Position numbers and translations under genes: made by a program
Notes under the pieces: model-generated
The model's database searches: none
What the model saw: only the letters and a program-made list of their open reading frames with translations
Told to the model about the DNA's origin: nothing
In this document: positions 1 through 9,247 of the stretch, in pieces
How the letters are laid out: each line of letters opens with the position of its first letter
How positions within the stretch are numbered: position 1 is the stretch's first letter
Origin: Congeria kusceri
Lineage: Eukaryota; Mollusca; Bivalvia; Myida; Dreissenidae
DNA: 64,000 nt
Direction of reading: 5' to 3'
Assembly (NCBI GenBank): GCA_027627225.1
Contig: CM051040.1
Coordinates: 26,509,634-26,573,633, forward strand

Positions 1-40
1 TAGATTATTGTGGTTATAATATACAATGGGAACGCGGTAC

Positions 41-106
41 CTGTATGGTGTGATCGGCAAGCAGGAGCTGTGTTTCCATGATCACGATAGAACTGATCAT
101 ACAAAG
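41..106 (-). CDS. Gene A exon 7, paralogous to 21570-21635
   Basis: This 66-bp phase 1-1 exon lies between TTACAG and CAG|GTACCG. It encodes 21 residues starting LYDQFYRDHGN and ending APACRSHHT. The array exon (LVDQFFVDSGN...APACRSHHS) has the same length and phase. The gene continues beyond position 1. Confidence 0.77.
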
Positions 107-3100
107 CTGTAATAAGGCATCAAACATGTTCAAACTACGCTTCAAGTTAACTCTCGTGTCTTACGGCACTGCAGTAAACAATTCATCAAATGGTGTTCCT
201 TACTGAGTAAAGGTTTTGGTTTAGTCGTATTTTATATATTGACAAAATTATCAACGTCCACACAATGAAAATAGTGTGCCAAAGTAGTTTTTATCAAATG
301 GAACTTCAGTACAGTCATTAAGAAATTTGAAATGTATAAGCAATCATATTTTATTCCATTAATATATACGGTTAACCGTGTGTTCATATGAGAAGAAAAA
401 CATCTAATTAATTTATGACGTATCATTGTACAGCATCTGACGACCAATGATATTTTTCGTCGGTCCTTCACGTCTTAAGCATTTTTCAGACATCTGAACG
501 TTATATTGTTGTAATTATACATTGAATTTTTATTGCAGTATAATACAAATACTACAAGTGATTTTTAAAACTACTATTCACCTTTGTAGTGTTGGTCGGA
601 TCCCAGACATGACTGCCAGCGATCGTTCATTATGCCTGGTGAAACAAAAACATGAAAAGTAATTTAACATTCAAATATATTACATATCGTTTTCATCAAG
701 TTAACTTTAAATTAACCAATGAGCTATAACATATATTTTAATAAGTATTTCATATACTAAGATATGTTGTGTTTTTATTATAATTTGTGAAAATGTGGCT
801 TTTACTACAAACGTGCGTATAAATAAATGTAATTTAGATATTTTGTTCAGGTTTTGCTATTAGTACATGCGTTTCCGTTACAACCTTTTTGTTCCTAGCT
901 GTTTCGCTTCTTAAACATACATAGTACCCGAAAGTATCTTGAAAAAAGGCTGTATGTAGTACAATGGTACTTGGATGGAATCTTTATCCAATGAACGATA
1001 TATATGGTGGGAAAGTTGGAAAGATGGACTCTGAAAGTAATATTAGTTTTGTATATTTGGTATGAGGACATGCATTTCAATTGATCACTTACCATCTTGC
1101 ACATTGGTCTGGTATTGTAGAAGTGTGCTGGTACCGCTGCATTGGCAATCTTCAGGCGTATGAACCGAGACGCCGAATCTGTCTGAATACACGAATAATA
1201 TAAATAACATTTTAACGGGCACGACATGTTTTCTAGATAAACATTAAACAATATATATTGCCCATTCAGAAAAACCGTTATTCCCATCCACTGTTCACCA
1301 GTATTGCACACACAAACGTATTTTGAATGAAGAAACAAGTTTGTACGGTAGTTTGGACAATATACCAAAGGCCTCAACTACAGCCATCAGGTTCACCCAG
1401 AGTGATACGTTTAGCAGCATCAATTGGTGCATGCTGGTATTTATCACTTCGTATAATGTTTGTCTACTAGTTTAATGTTTATCGACATAACTCATCGGTT
1501 AAGCATGAACACAAATTAAAACTCCAGCCGCATCGAAGAAACCCGTATTGACATTGGCAGGTCCTTTATTTGCGGCCAGTGACTAATTGCAGATTAAACA
1601 CCGAATACGAGTACAATAAAAACAACGCGAAATAACCACAAAACGCATTTAACTTTCGTCACAGCCTTGGAGCGTTCAGTGCCAAATATTGGAGAGTTAG
1701 ACGGTTTTAAAGACGTGCCGAACCTCAGACTTTACCCAGTATTACTTAATTAAAACCAGTGCTATTTATTTTTCAGTTTTGGTGTATTGTTGTCCTTTAC
1801 GTTTTCAAGTTGTCAAGTGTGTACATGTGTATTTTAAGTGAAAGGTTCTGGGCTAAGTGTGAGGTTTGGCGCCCATTAAACCGGTTTAAACCCCTAATGC
1901 TTTGCATTGACTGTTCCAAGGCGGTGACCCTAGTTTTATTCATGTGTGTTTTGTGTTGGTTATTTGATTTTCTGATGTGCTGTGTTGTTTTTGGCAATTG
2001 GTCACTTGCCATAAATAAAGGACCTCGTGCTGATAAAAAGCGGTCTCTCCTGCCATCGCAGTTGGAGTTTCACTGTGTTTATATTTAATGACAAATGAAA
2101 CTTTACCTCATAGCATCGCCTTTCAAGCTATATAGTAATAAACGAATTCAACTGAATTACAATTTTATTTTTATGTTTCCCTGGTTGGACGCTAACAAGT
2201 GAAACATGATAGCAACTTTATAAGGCTCGATAAGAATTAAAAATGTCCAAACCAGAAATCGTCGTCTTAGTGACCGCGTTCAAGGTAACTCACCTCCCAT
2301 TTGGTTAAGTAGATGAGTCACGCACTGTAAGTCTCGATGGTCAGCAAAGCTCTTCAATTTGGTAAACACTGAAATGCAAAGCAATTATACATATGCGAAC
2401 GTACGTTAATTGTCCACGTTTTGTTTTAAATTGTACACTTTTAGCGTTAAGTGACCGGGTAACCATGACAATACGTACCTTGGTCAATACTGAGGCAATT
2501 TTCTACATGGGCCAGGTTGGCTAAATCTGAAAACAAAATATCTGAAACTTCAAACATTTTGATTGTTCATGTATACATGTTTTGATTACACATTCAATAC
2601 AAGAGTTGTATTGCAAACCTGTAATAATTTAGAAGATATACGAGTAATTGCCTGTCCTTCGCCTGAACATACCTGAATATTCCGGATAACTGTTGCATCT
2701 GTCAGTGTCTAAAAGCAAAAGCAATAATGCACATTATTAAATTGCTAATTAAAAGTAATCACATTAGTTTTACGATATAATATACATAGCTATATACATG
2801 TTTATTAATCAACTTTACAATATTACACACAATATCAGTAAAAATGCACGTCTTATATCAGTTAGCATGAGTAAATAAAACGATCAGCTGTTCCTGTATC
2901 AATTCAACTGTTCCTGTATGGGGTCAAAGCAATGTGATTGGCTAAAAACAGTGCCTGTATGAGATTTAGAGCTTTTGATTGGTCAGTTGAACTGTTTCTA
3001 TATGACATTGGAAGAATGAAGAACAATCGGATTTGTAAAATTTTCAGTGTTATATTTTTTGAAATAATTGAAGTTCTTATTATCCTTAATAATAACCTTA

Positions 3101-3510
3101 AAGAGGTTAGTAATTTCAGTCAATAATGTTATGTTGATTAATAAAATACTTATTAAATAAGTGATTTCATACAGGCACTGTCATTTGTCCTCATTTAGCT
3201 GTATTGGCATTCGCCCTACGGGCTATTGCCAATACAGCAGACCTCGGACAAATAACAGTGCCTGTATGAAATCCCTTATTTAATAACATTATAGTATAAC
3301 AAACACGAAACACAAATATGTCGAAATATAGATATTGGTAACAAATTCCACAAAACTTCGATCATGTAAGTAAATGTAGAATAATTACCTTCTCACACAC
3401 AGTAATTCACCGTATCCGTAACATACACACAAACGAATTATTATATTACCAAAAAGGAAGGCGTCTGAAAAGGCCAAGGTTGTCAAAAGGAGCAGTTGAC
3501 AGGCTAACAT
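41..3510 (-). CDS. Gene A: secreted cysteine-module protein, 5' part (partial, leaves left edge)
   Basis: This is the N-terminal part of a minus-strand gene. I join seven exons: 3510-3450, 2708-2673, 2526-2479, 2368-2294, 1182-1093, 635-582 and 106-41. All internal exons begin and end in phase 1 with GT..AG borders, and the joined frame is open for 143 codons. Residues 1-20 form a signal peptide. The rest is a cysteine-spaced region that includes a D-R-F-G...C-Q-C motif (about residues 74-88). Exons 5, 6 and 7 match exons of the tandem genes to the right in sequence, phase and order, which is the strongest support for the model. The product is probably secreted. Its C-terminal half, expected to carry the Thr-rich linker and terminal domain seen in the paralogues, lies beyond the left edge. 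Function is unknown. Confidence 0.72.
107..581. other. Gene A intron 6
   Basis: AT-rich intron sequence. I see no repeat structure, exon or RNA in it. Confidence 0.5.
582..635 (-). CDS. Gene A exon 6, paralogous to 22759-22809
   Basis: This 54-bp phase 1-1 exon lies between CACCAG and AAG|GTGAAT. It encodes IMNDRWQSCLGSDQHYK. The array counterpart (TADGKDVCLSRNRHYK) is one codon shorter and shares the cysteine and the HYK end. Confidence 0.7.
1093..1182 (-). CDS. Gene A exon 5: C-x-C exon, paralogous to 23263-23352
   Basis: This 90-bp phase 1-1 exon has an AATTCAG-like acceptor and a G|GTAAGT donor. It encodes RFGVSVHTPEDCQCSG and then about 13 more residues containing the shared YQTNV. The array exon at 23263-23352 has the same length and phase and agrees at most residues (RYGVSVQTPEDCQCNG). 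The flanking introns do not align by eye. Conservation limited to the exon supports real coding function. Confidence 0.8.
1510..2085 (+). repeat. Interspersed repeat remnant in a gene A intron
   Basis: This GC-richer stretch contains 'ccaaggcggtgaccc' followed by a T/G-rich run and then 'cacttgccataaataaaggac' and 'ctctcctgccatcgcag'. A related stretch occurs at about 5020-5200 ('tcaaggcggtggtcccag' followed by a similar T/G-rich run). Two related copies plus general similarity to dispersed bivalve repeats suggest a transposable-element remnant. The 109-codon plus-strand ORF inside it (1759-2088) is hydrophobic and cysteine-rich through base composition, and I do not regard it as a gene. Confidence 0.4.
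2294..2368 (-). CDS. Gene A exon 4 (helix-Cys-helix)
   Basis: This 75-bp phase 1-1 exon lies between TTTCAG and GAG|GTGAGT. It encodes 24 residues starting FTKLKSF with a central L-Q-C-V and ending LLNQMG. The spacing (aromatic-xx-L, acidic/basic stretch, Cys, second helix) resembles the WDLLHDL exon of the array genes at 18640-18711. It directly precedes the C-x-C exon. Confidence 0.62.
2479..2526 (-). CDS. Gene A exon 3
   Basis: This 48-bp phase 1-1 exon lies between TTTTCAG and AAG|GTACGT. It encodes LANLAHVENCLSIDQ, a probable amphipathic helix with one cysteine. I found no counterpart in the array units. Confidence 0.6.
2673..2708 (-). CDS. Gene A exon 2 (first cysteine)
   Basis: This 36-bp phase 1-1 exon lies between a CTTTTAG acceptor and a CAG|GTATGT donor. 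It encodes TDRCNSYPEYS. Its end (CN..., YS) weakly resembles the candidate first exon of the array genes near 23.5 kb. Confidence 0.6.
2880..3290. mobile_element. Foldback/MITE-like element region
   Basis: The motif 'cagtgcctgtatga' occurs at about 2950 and on both arms of the hairpin at 3150-3286. Near 2890 and 2910 are looser relatives ('ctgttcctgtat'). The whole stretch lies in gene A intron 1 and looks like a non-autonomous element, or two nested ones, with repeated termini. It has no coding capacity. Confidence 0.45.
3150..3286. repeat. Long near-perfect inverted repeat (hairpin)
   Basis: The left arm runs from 'ttattaaataag' to 'gtattggcattcgccc' (3150-3216). The right arm is its reverse complement and ends 'ttatttaataa' at 3286. 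The arms are about 67 bp with only a few mismatches, and the loop is only a few bases around 3217-3219. This is the form of a foldback/MITE transposon. Transcribed within intron 1 it would form a stable stem. Confidence 0.8.
3450..3510 (-). CDS. Gene A exon 1: start codon and signal peptide
   Basis: The ATG is at 3510-3508. The exon encodes 20 residues beginning MLACQLLLLTTLAFS, a short n-region followed by a strong hydrophobic core, as in a secretory signal peptide. It ends in phase 1 at a G|GTAATA donor. Eight bases upstream of the ATG there is a TTTTCAG acceptor-like site, so an upstream non-coding 5' exon is possible. Confidence 0.72.
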
Positions 3511-5010
3511 CTTGTGATCTGAAAACATATTTTAGAACCAACAGCTGAGCGTTTTTGACATTTATACCAAGGGCAACCTAATACGACTATTTAGATTCCT
3601 GGAATTAATGTTTATAAAGATTCTAAGTGAAAACATTTCAAGTGAACTGTTCTGATAAGAAAACTTCGTGGATAAAACAATAATAGAGAATACTCTATGA
3701 GTGAATTTGCAGTACACGCAGATATTGCCACAATATGGTTTAATATGTGTAAAAAGTGTAGAAAAAGTAGTATTCGAAAGAACATTGTTATTGCACAAAC
3801 AATTTAATAACTATATATAGAATGTAGAAATTTCTAAAAATTATACATTATTTTCAACAACAAAAACGAAATAAGCTATAATGTTTATGACATGTTACAG
3901 ATATATATGAAATAGTTTAGAGATGCATTTACGTCGAAGATAATGCAGAAAACACACATCATATTATCATGCAAGAAATAATATGCAAATAATCCCATTT
4001 ATACAAACAAAATGTGCCCCTGCATATGGTGGCATAGAACTGCCATACTTTAACTACTAATGGTTCGCGAACGGATTCGTGTTACCGCTTATTTATTATG
4101 ATATATATCTGGATTTTAAGATAGCATTATATTTTAGCAAGATATGTTATTATTACGCTAAATGGCTCCAAAGGGCCCAGAACTGACATTGGATATATTT
4201 TCTTGGTGTTGCGAGATCTTCCGAATTATTTTACCAACACGAATTTTATCATGATAATTATCTTACAACGCAAATCTTAACTACTTAATATTCGTGATAC
4301 CACTTAATTTGAGCTCGAGGTCTTCCGCATGATCTTACTAACACGAATCTGTTGATAACGTCATACGCAGAGGTCCTTTCACTGATATAAATACGAGTAA
4401 TGTTAAATGTCATTGTTTATTTCCTTTGATGTTTGCTGGGTTTTATGAATATATTTATAAGATGTTTATAAACAACACGATATGTTGATTTGTTTTAACA
4501 ATTAAAACACAATATAGCTGCAATAAACTAACTAACATGGTTTATTTATCTGTCGATATTTTACGGATATTTGTGCTCTCCTAAGTCAGGCTGTTCTTCG
4601 GCTCGCACTTGCATAGCATTCGGACACGGGACATTGCGTCATTCAAGAGAACATTACGTCATAATTTCATCCACGAACTTACCGGTGGTCACGAACTTGC
4701 CAGATTAGATGCTAAGATATATAATAGACGTGTTAAATAAAAATGCATCTAAATGAAATAAAGTGGGAATTATATAGTATATTAAAAGGTTTTCGCGACA
4801 ACAGAGAAACAAATGGCCCAAAACAATACCTAAATTGTAAAATGATATTTTTTCTCGTTTCGAGTAAACTTTTTTCCATGGTTGCATGCATACCTTATTT
4901 GACCTTGTTTTACCTACTACCGTATGTCAATATCACTTTCATAATTTGAAAGTATTTGTTCCAGTATTGTCAACGTGATGCCCTTTTCGTAGACATGTTC
5001 CATATTATCA
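3511..5010. other. 5' flank of gene A, no gene seen
   Basis: AT-rich DNA. Two loosely similar segments near 4200-4250 and 4315-4360 share 'gatcttc...ttac.aacacgaat'. No exon with paired splice sites and no RNA gene were recognised. Any gene A promoter should lie near the low end of this stretch, but I could not identify a core promoter. Confidence 0.4.
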
Positions 5011-5019
5011 CTGTGAAAT

Positions 5020-5200
5020 ACAGGACAGTCCTTAAACCTGTTAAAACCACTTAATGGCCGTATCAAGGCGGTGGTCCCAGTTCTAATCAGTTGGTGTTCT
5101 GTATTAGTTTCGTTTGTTGAAGTTTTCGTTTTGTATATTGTGTTTCATGGGCAGATGGTCGCTTAATTGACGAACCTAAATTTGTTGAAGGGTTAATGCA
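5020..5200 (+). repeat. Second, diverged copy of the 1510-2085 repeat family
   Basis: It shares 'aaggcggtg.tccc' and the following T/G-rich stretch 'gttggtgttctgtattag' with the element at 1510-2085. It has no coding potential. Confidence 0.35.
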
Positions 5201-5529
5201 ATTTGCAGTATATTGTATTTAATTGCATCAACACGACGACAACAACAAATCGTAAATTCGTCAAATTAAAAACAAAAAACCCAGACCAAAATAAACAAAA
5301 TAATACTTGTGATCGCACATTGTAGCCTCATTTTAGTCAAAGCATATACGTGTGAAAGTGACCCATTCACAGATTGGCAAATTTAAAGTTTGTGTCACAA
5401 ATTCCACAACTAATAGATCATAGTATTTTTAATGAAACGAAATTGCATTAATAACACACAGAAACAATAAGCGGATTTGAACGTTACCATTAAACTTTTT
5501 TTTTTTCATTTCGATAAGCTTTGGTGAAT

Positions 5530-5770
5530 ATAGTAGAGTAATATTTCGTAAATTTACGAAGGACTTATAATATTTCGAATATGTTGAAGTTAAATAGAAC
5601 AGAGTTGGTTGCGTATTTTGTTAATTTACGTAGTAAAACAATATTTTTTTCCAAACAAATTGTTCGTAAATTTACGAACTTTTTAATTCCCCCCCCCCCC
5701 AACAAAATCGTTAATTTACGTACTTTTTTAAAGGGAAGAAATAAAATAGACTAATTTGTAGTCCTGGTTA
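5530..5770. repeat. Cluster of palindromic 'cgtaaatttacg' motifs
   Basis: The self-complementary 'tcgtaaatttacga' occurs near 5548 and 5668, and half-matching 'gttaatttacgta' near 5620 and 5710. A C12 homopolymer lies near 5689-5700. This could be terminal-repeat debris of a DNA transposon or a simple low-complexity region. Confidence 0.4.
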
Positions 5771-5984
5771 AATTTATGTGCAATAGAAAAGGAAACATGC
5801 ACCTGTTTTTCTTCATTTTGCAACGAAAAAAGGAAATATTTAAGAATATTCCTTTATAAAATTTCAGTAAATTACGTAAAATGTTATGTTGTGCTTAGTA
5901 TTATGTTTAAAAGTTTAATGTACTATCCGCCGCGTACTTCCTGAGTATCAAACTATCTTTTCTCAGACAGATTCGATATTTATG

Positions 5985-7176
5985 AAACTTCAGCGGCATC
6001 ATAGAAGCCTTAGGGGACATCCTTATGACTTCAGCGGCATCATAGAAGCCTTAAGGGACATTCCTACGACTTCAACGGCATCATAGAAGCCTTAAGGGAC
6101 ATTCCTATGACTTCAGCGGCGGCATCATAGAAGCCTTAAGGGACATTCCTATGACTTCAGCGGCATGATTGAAGCATTAAGGGACGTCTCTATGACTTCA
6201 GCGGCATCATAGAAGCCTTAAGGGACATTCCTATGACTTCAGCGGCATCATAGAAGCCTTAAGGGACATTCCTATGACTTCAGCGGCATCATAGAAGCCT
6301 TAAGGGACATCCCTATGACTTCAGCGGCATCATAGAAGCCTTAAGGGACATTCCTATGACTTCAGCGGCATGATTGAAGCATTAAGGGACATCCCTATGA
6401 CTTCAGCGGCATCATAGAAGCCTTAAGGGACATTCCTATGACTTCAGCGGCATCATAGAAGCCTTAAGGTACATCCCTGTGACTTCAGCGGCATGATTGA
6501 AGCATTAAGGGAAGTTCCTATGACTTCAGCGGCATGATTGAAGCATTAAGGGACGTCCCTATGACTTCAGCGGCATGATTGAAGCATTAAGGGACGTCCC
6601 TATCACTTCAGCGGCATCATAGAAGCCTTAAGGGACATCCCTATGACTTCAGCGGCATGATTTAAGCATTAAGGGACATTCCTATGACTTCAGCGGCATC
6701 ATAGAAGCTTTAAGGCACATTCCTATGACTTCAGCGGCATCATAGAAGCCTTAAGGGACATCCCTGTGACTTCAGCGGCATCATAGAAGCATTAAGGGAC
6801 ATTCCTGTGACTTCAGCGGCATGATAGAAGCATTAAGGGACATTCCTATGACTTCAGCGGCATCATAGAAGCCTTAAGGGACATTCCTATGACTTTAGCG
6901 GCATCATAGAAGCCTTAAGGGACATCCCTGTGACTTCAGCGGCATGATTGAAGCATTAAGGGACGTCCCTATGACTTCAGCGGCATCATAGAAGCTTTAA
7001 GGAACATCCCTGTGACTTCAGCGGCATGATTGAAGCATTAAGAGACATTCCTATGACTTCAGCGGCATCATAGAAGCCTTAAGGGACATCCCTGTGACTT
7101 CGGCGGCATGATTGAAGCATTAAGGGACATCCTTATGACTTCAGCGGCATGATTGAAGCATTAAGGGACGTCCCTA
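5985..7176 (+). repeat. 41-bp minisatellite, about 29 units
   Basis: The unit is 'ctatgacttcagcggcatca' followed by 'tagaagccttaagggacatt' and a final c. Two unit classes alternate irregularly: one with 'catcatagaagcc', the other with 'catgattgaagca'. Near 6115 one unit has an extra 'gcg'. Because 41 is not a multiple of 3, no frame stays open across the array, so it is not coding. It lies between gene A and the 17-kb array. Confidence 0.95.
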
Positions 7177-8191
7177 GGTGTAACTGTTATTTGATCTCCA
7201 TGACAATTATAAAAGTTCAAGAAATACATAAAATTGTACCCAACACATGGTTAACTCGAAGGAATATTAACACGCTTTCACTGAGGAACATGCACGTGCT
7301 GTCTTCGAGAAACACTTTTAGTTTACACGCGTCAGCCCCCCAGTGAACATAAAAAACACGAAACAAACACTGAACTCAAATAACTATGGTCAGCTCCTTG
7401 GAATGGTCAATAAAGATCAGTGTGGGCTTTAAATCGGATTAAAGGAGCCTCGATTCCCACACTTGGGCCTGAATTGAGCGCAATATATGCTCATGTACAT
7501 GAAAAATTATTGAGAACCGAAAATGATAAATTATAAATAATAAAGAACTGAAACATCACTCATGGCACAGTTATTGGCAATACCGTGTCATTAAGAAATT
7601 CTCACTATAGGACGGCATGTCGAAAACAAAATTGGAAAACAAAGTTCATTCACAGAAAAAAAATATTTTAGCATTTTAAAATATGATGTTATTGGTTCTA
7701 AAATAAGTGACGAACACATATAATTTTATTATATACACAGTGGTTAATGATGAAACTTTCGCGGGCGCGGGTACATTGGGATTAGTTTTGAAATCTATTT
7801 GAATGAAACGTACATGGTGTAGCGTTATGCCGATGCGCATCATTGACAAACGCTCCACGGCGAAGGGAAGTTTTTCATTGAAGTGCGCGAGTCTGTGATT
7901 TCGAATATTACTAGAACCGTGTATTTCAAAACAGTCTCTTTTGTCATATAATTATATTATTTACTTCACGATTCCGTCAATATATTGTTGCTACTCGAAA
8001 AACGTGTTCGAAACAAAGTTTGAAATTACTTTGCAGTAAAATTTGTCTATATTGACAGGACATACCATCGATATGCATTTTTGACTGAGATGGATCCAAT
8101 TATAAAGCGTCTGTTACGCGAAACGGTTGAATAAGTGTAATACTCCTTTTTCGTTGAAATTTACACACAAAATAGGTTATGGCATAGGCTT
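7177..8191. other. Single-copy flank of the 17-kb array, no gene seen
   Basis: No exon, RNA or repeat array was recognised. Near 8090 the string 'atggatccaattataaagcg' matches 'atggatacaattataaagcg' found near 19052 in the array, where it also precedes a SINE-like element, so the SINE head may begin about 100 bp before the array border. Confidence 0.4.
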
Positions 8192-8415
8192 AAAATACAA
8201 CCCAAACTTTATTAGACTGTCTGGTACAGTGGTTAGCGTGGCAGACTTTAAAAACAAGGGTCGTAGCTTCCATCGATGGCGGAGGATCCACACTCTCTAT
8301 CTCCTATTGTGCTTTTCTTTATATAATTTTTATGTTAGTTAAAATGGTTAACTGTGTGAAGTTATGACATTTTACGACGTTTTGTATAACTATGAAAATC
8401 TGTGAACAGGTCCTT
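8192..8415 (+). mobile_element. tRNA-derived SINE-like element at the array border (copy 1)
   Basis: The tRNA-like part (8217-8283) has an A-box-like 'tggtacagtggttagcg' and a degraded B box. The 3' tail ends 'tctgtgaacaggtccttt'. Copy 1 is more degraded than its counterpart at 25381, which keeps 'ggttcgatcg'. It marks the left limit of the duplicated segment. Confidence 0.6.
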
Positions 8416-9076
8416 TAATTATATTGAAATTGTTGTTTATAATTTATAGAATTGATGGTTTACCTTTCGAAAGGGTAAGTCCAAATGTATGTAATATAAC
8501 TACGTGAATGGATTTTTATTGAAATGATCAAATATATTTATACCACGGTGCTTCGCGTGACACTTTTGTCTATTATTAGCTATATCCCTGCAGATAAACC
8601 AAACGACTTCAAACGAGTTGCATATCTGACAAGAAATCATTTGGAACATCACTGTTTGTTTAAAGAATTTACGCAAATAGAAAACAACGCCATATTTAAT
8701 AATGTGCAGGAAAACAAAGGACTTTTTACAAATAGCTTATTACATTTGATCTCATTGTCTCTTTTTAATAGTAAGTAGTGATGTAACTTTACTTTTATCC
8801 ATAGACAAACAGTAAACAAATATGCGTGTATGTATATAATTTTTACTTTTAAAGAATGCCGGTCTGAAATATAAATTTTACTGAATATGAACTATCGGAG
8901 TGTTATGAAAACAACATATAAGTAAAACTATCACAAGAAAAGAAACCAATTGAATGTTTTTCTAAGAATATTTTTGTCCAGTAAAGTAGACATTGTCAGA
9001 TATGTATGGTCATATATTTTCAAACAACATAACAACGGAGTATATGCAATTTAAGACATTAAATCAAGAGCAACCT

Positions 9077-9082
9077 TTTATT
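9077..9082 (-). promoter_or_regulatory. Polyadenylation signal AATAAA of gene B1
   Basis: AATAAA on the minus strand, about 67 bases after the stop codon at 9151-9149. It is conserved in every copy: 26264-26269, 43460-43465 and 60656-60661. Confidence 0.6.
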
Positions 9083-9148
9083 TCTTTCATCCGTTTCCTT
9101 GCAACAATCATTCACAAGATTAATACGATAAGTGCATGTCACGCATAA

Positions 9149-9247
9149 CTACACCACGGCGTAGTAGATGGAGGCATTATTGAAGAATGCCCCGGTCGTC
9201 TCCACGTCAATGATCTGAGGTCCTCCATCGCATGGCTGAATGGCCAT
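9149..9247 (-). CDS. Gene B1 last exon with stop codon
   Basis: 99 bp, phase 0 acceptor ATTCTAG. It encodes 32 residues starting MAIQPCDGG and ending FFNNASIYYAVV, then TAG at 9151-9149. The NNAS.YYAV end resembles the C-terminus of the same family. Copies 2-4 have IIHVE where copy 1 has IIDVE. Confidence 0.75.
   Translation of the reverse strand: MAIQPCDGGPQIIDVETTGAFFNNASIYYAVV

Noticed and set aside
1759..2088. 109-codon hydrophobic plus-strand ORF
   Set aside because: Falls inside a repeat remnant with a second copy near 5.1 kb. Composition explains the open frame.
5985..7176. CRISPR-like array
   Set aside because: Units are contiguous 41-bp repeats without unique spacers, in a eukaryotic context.
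8524..8778. 84-codon plus-strand ORF in copy 1
   Set aside because: The equivalent sequence in copies 2-4 carries indels and breaks the frame, with no exon context.
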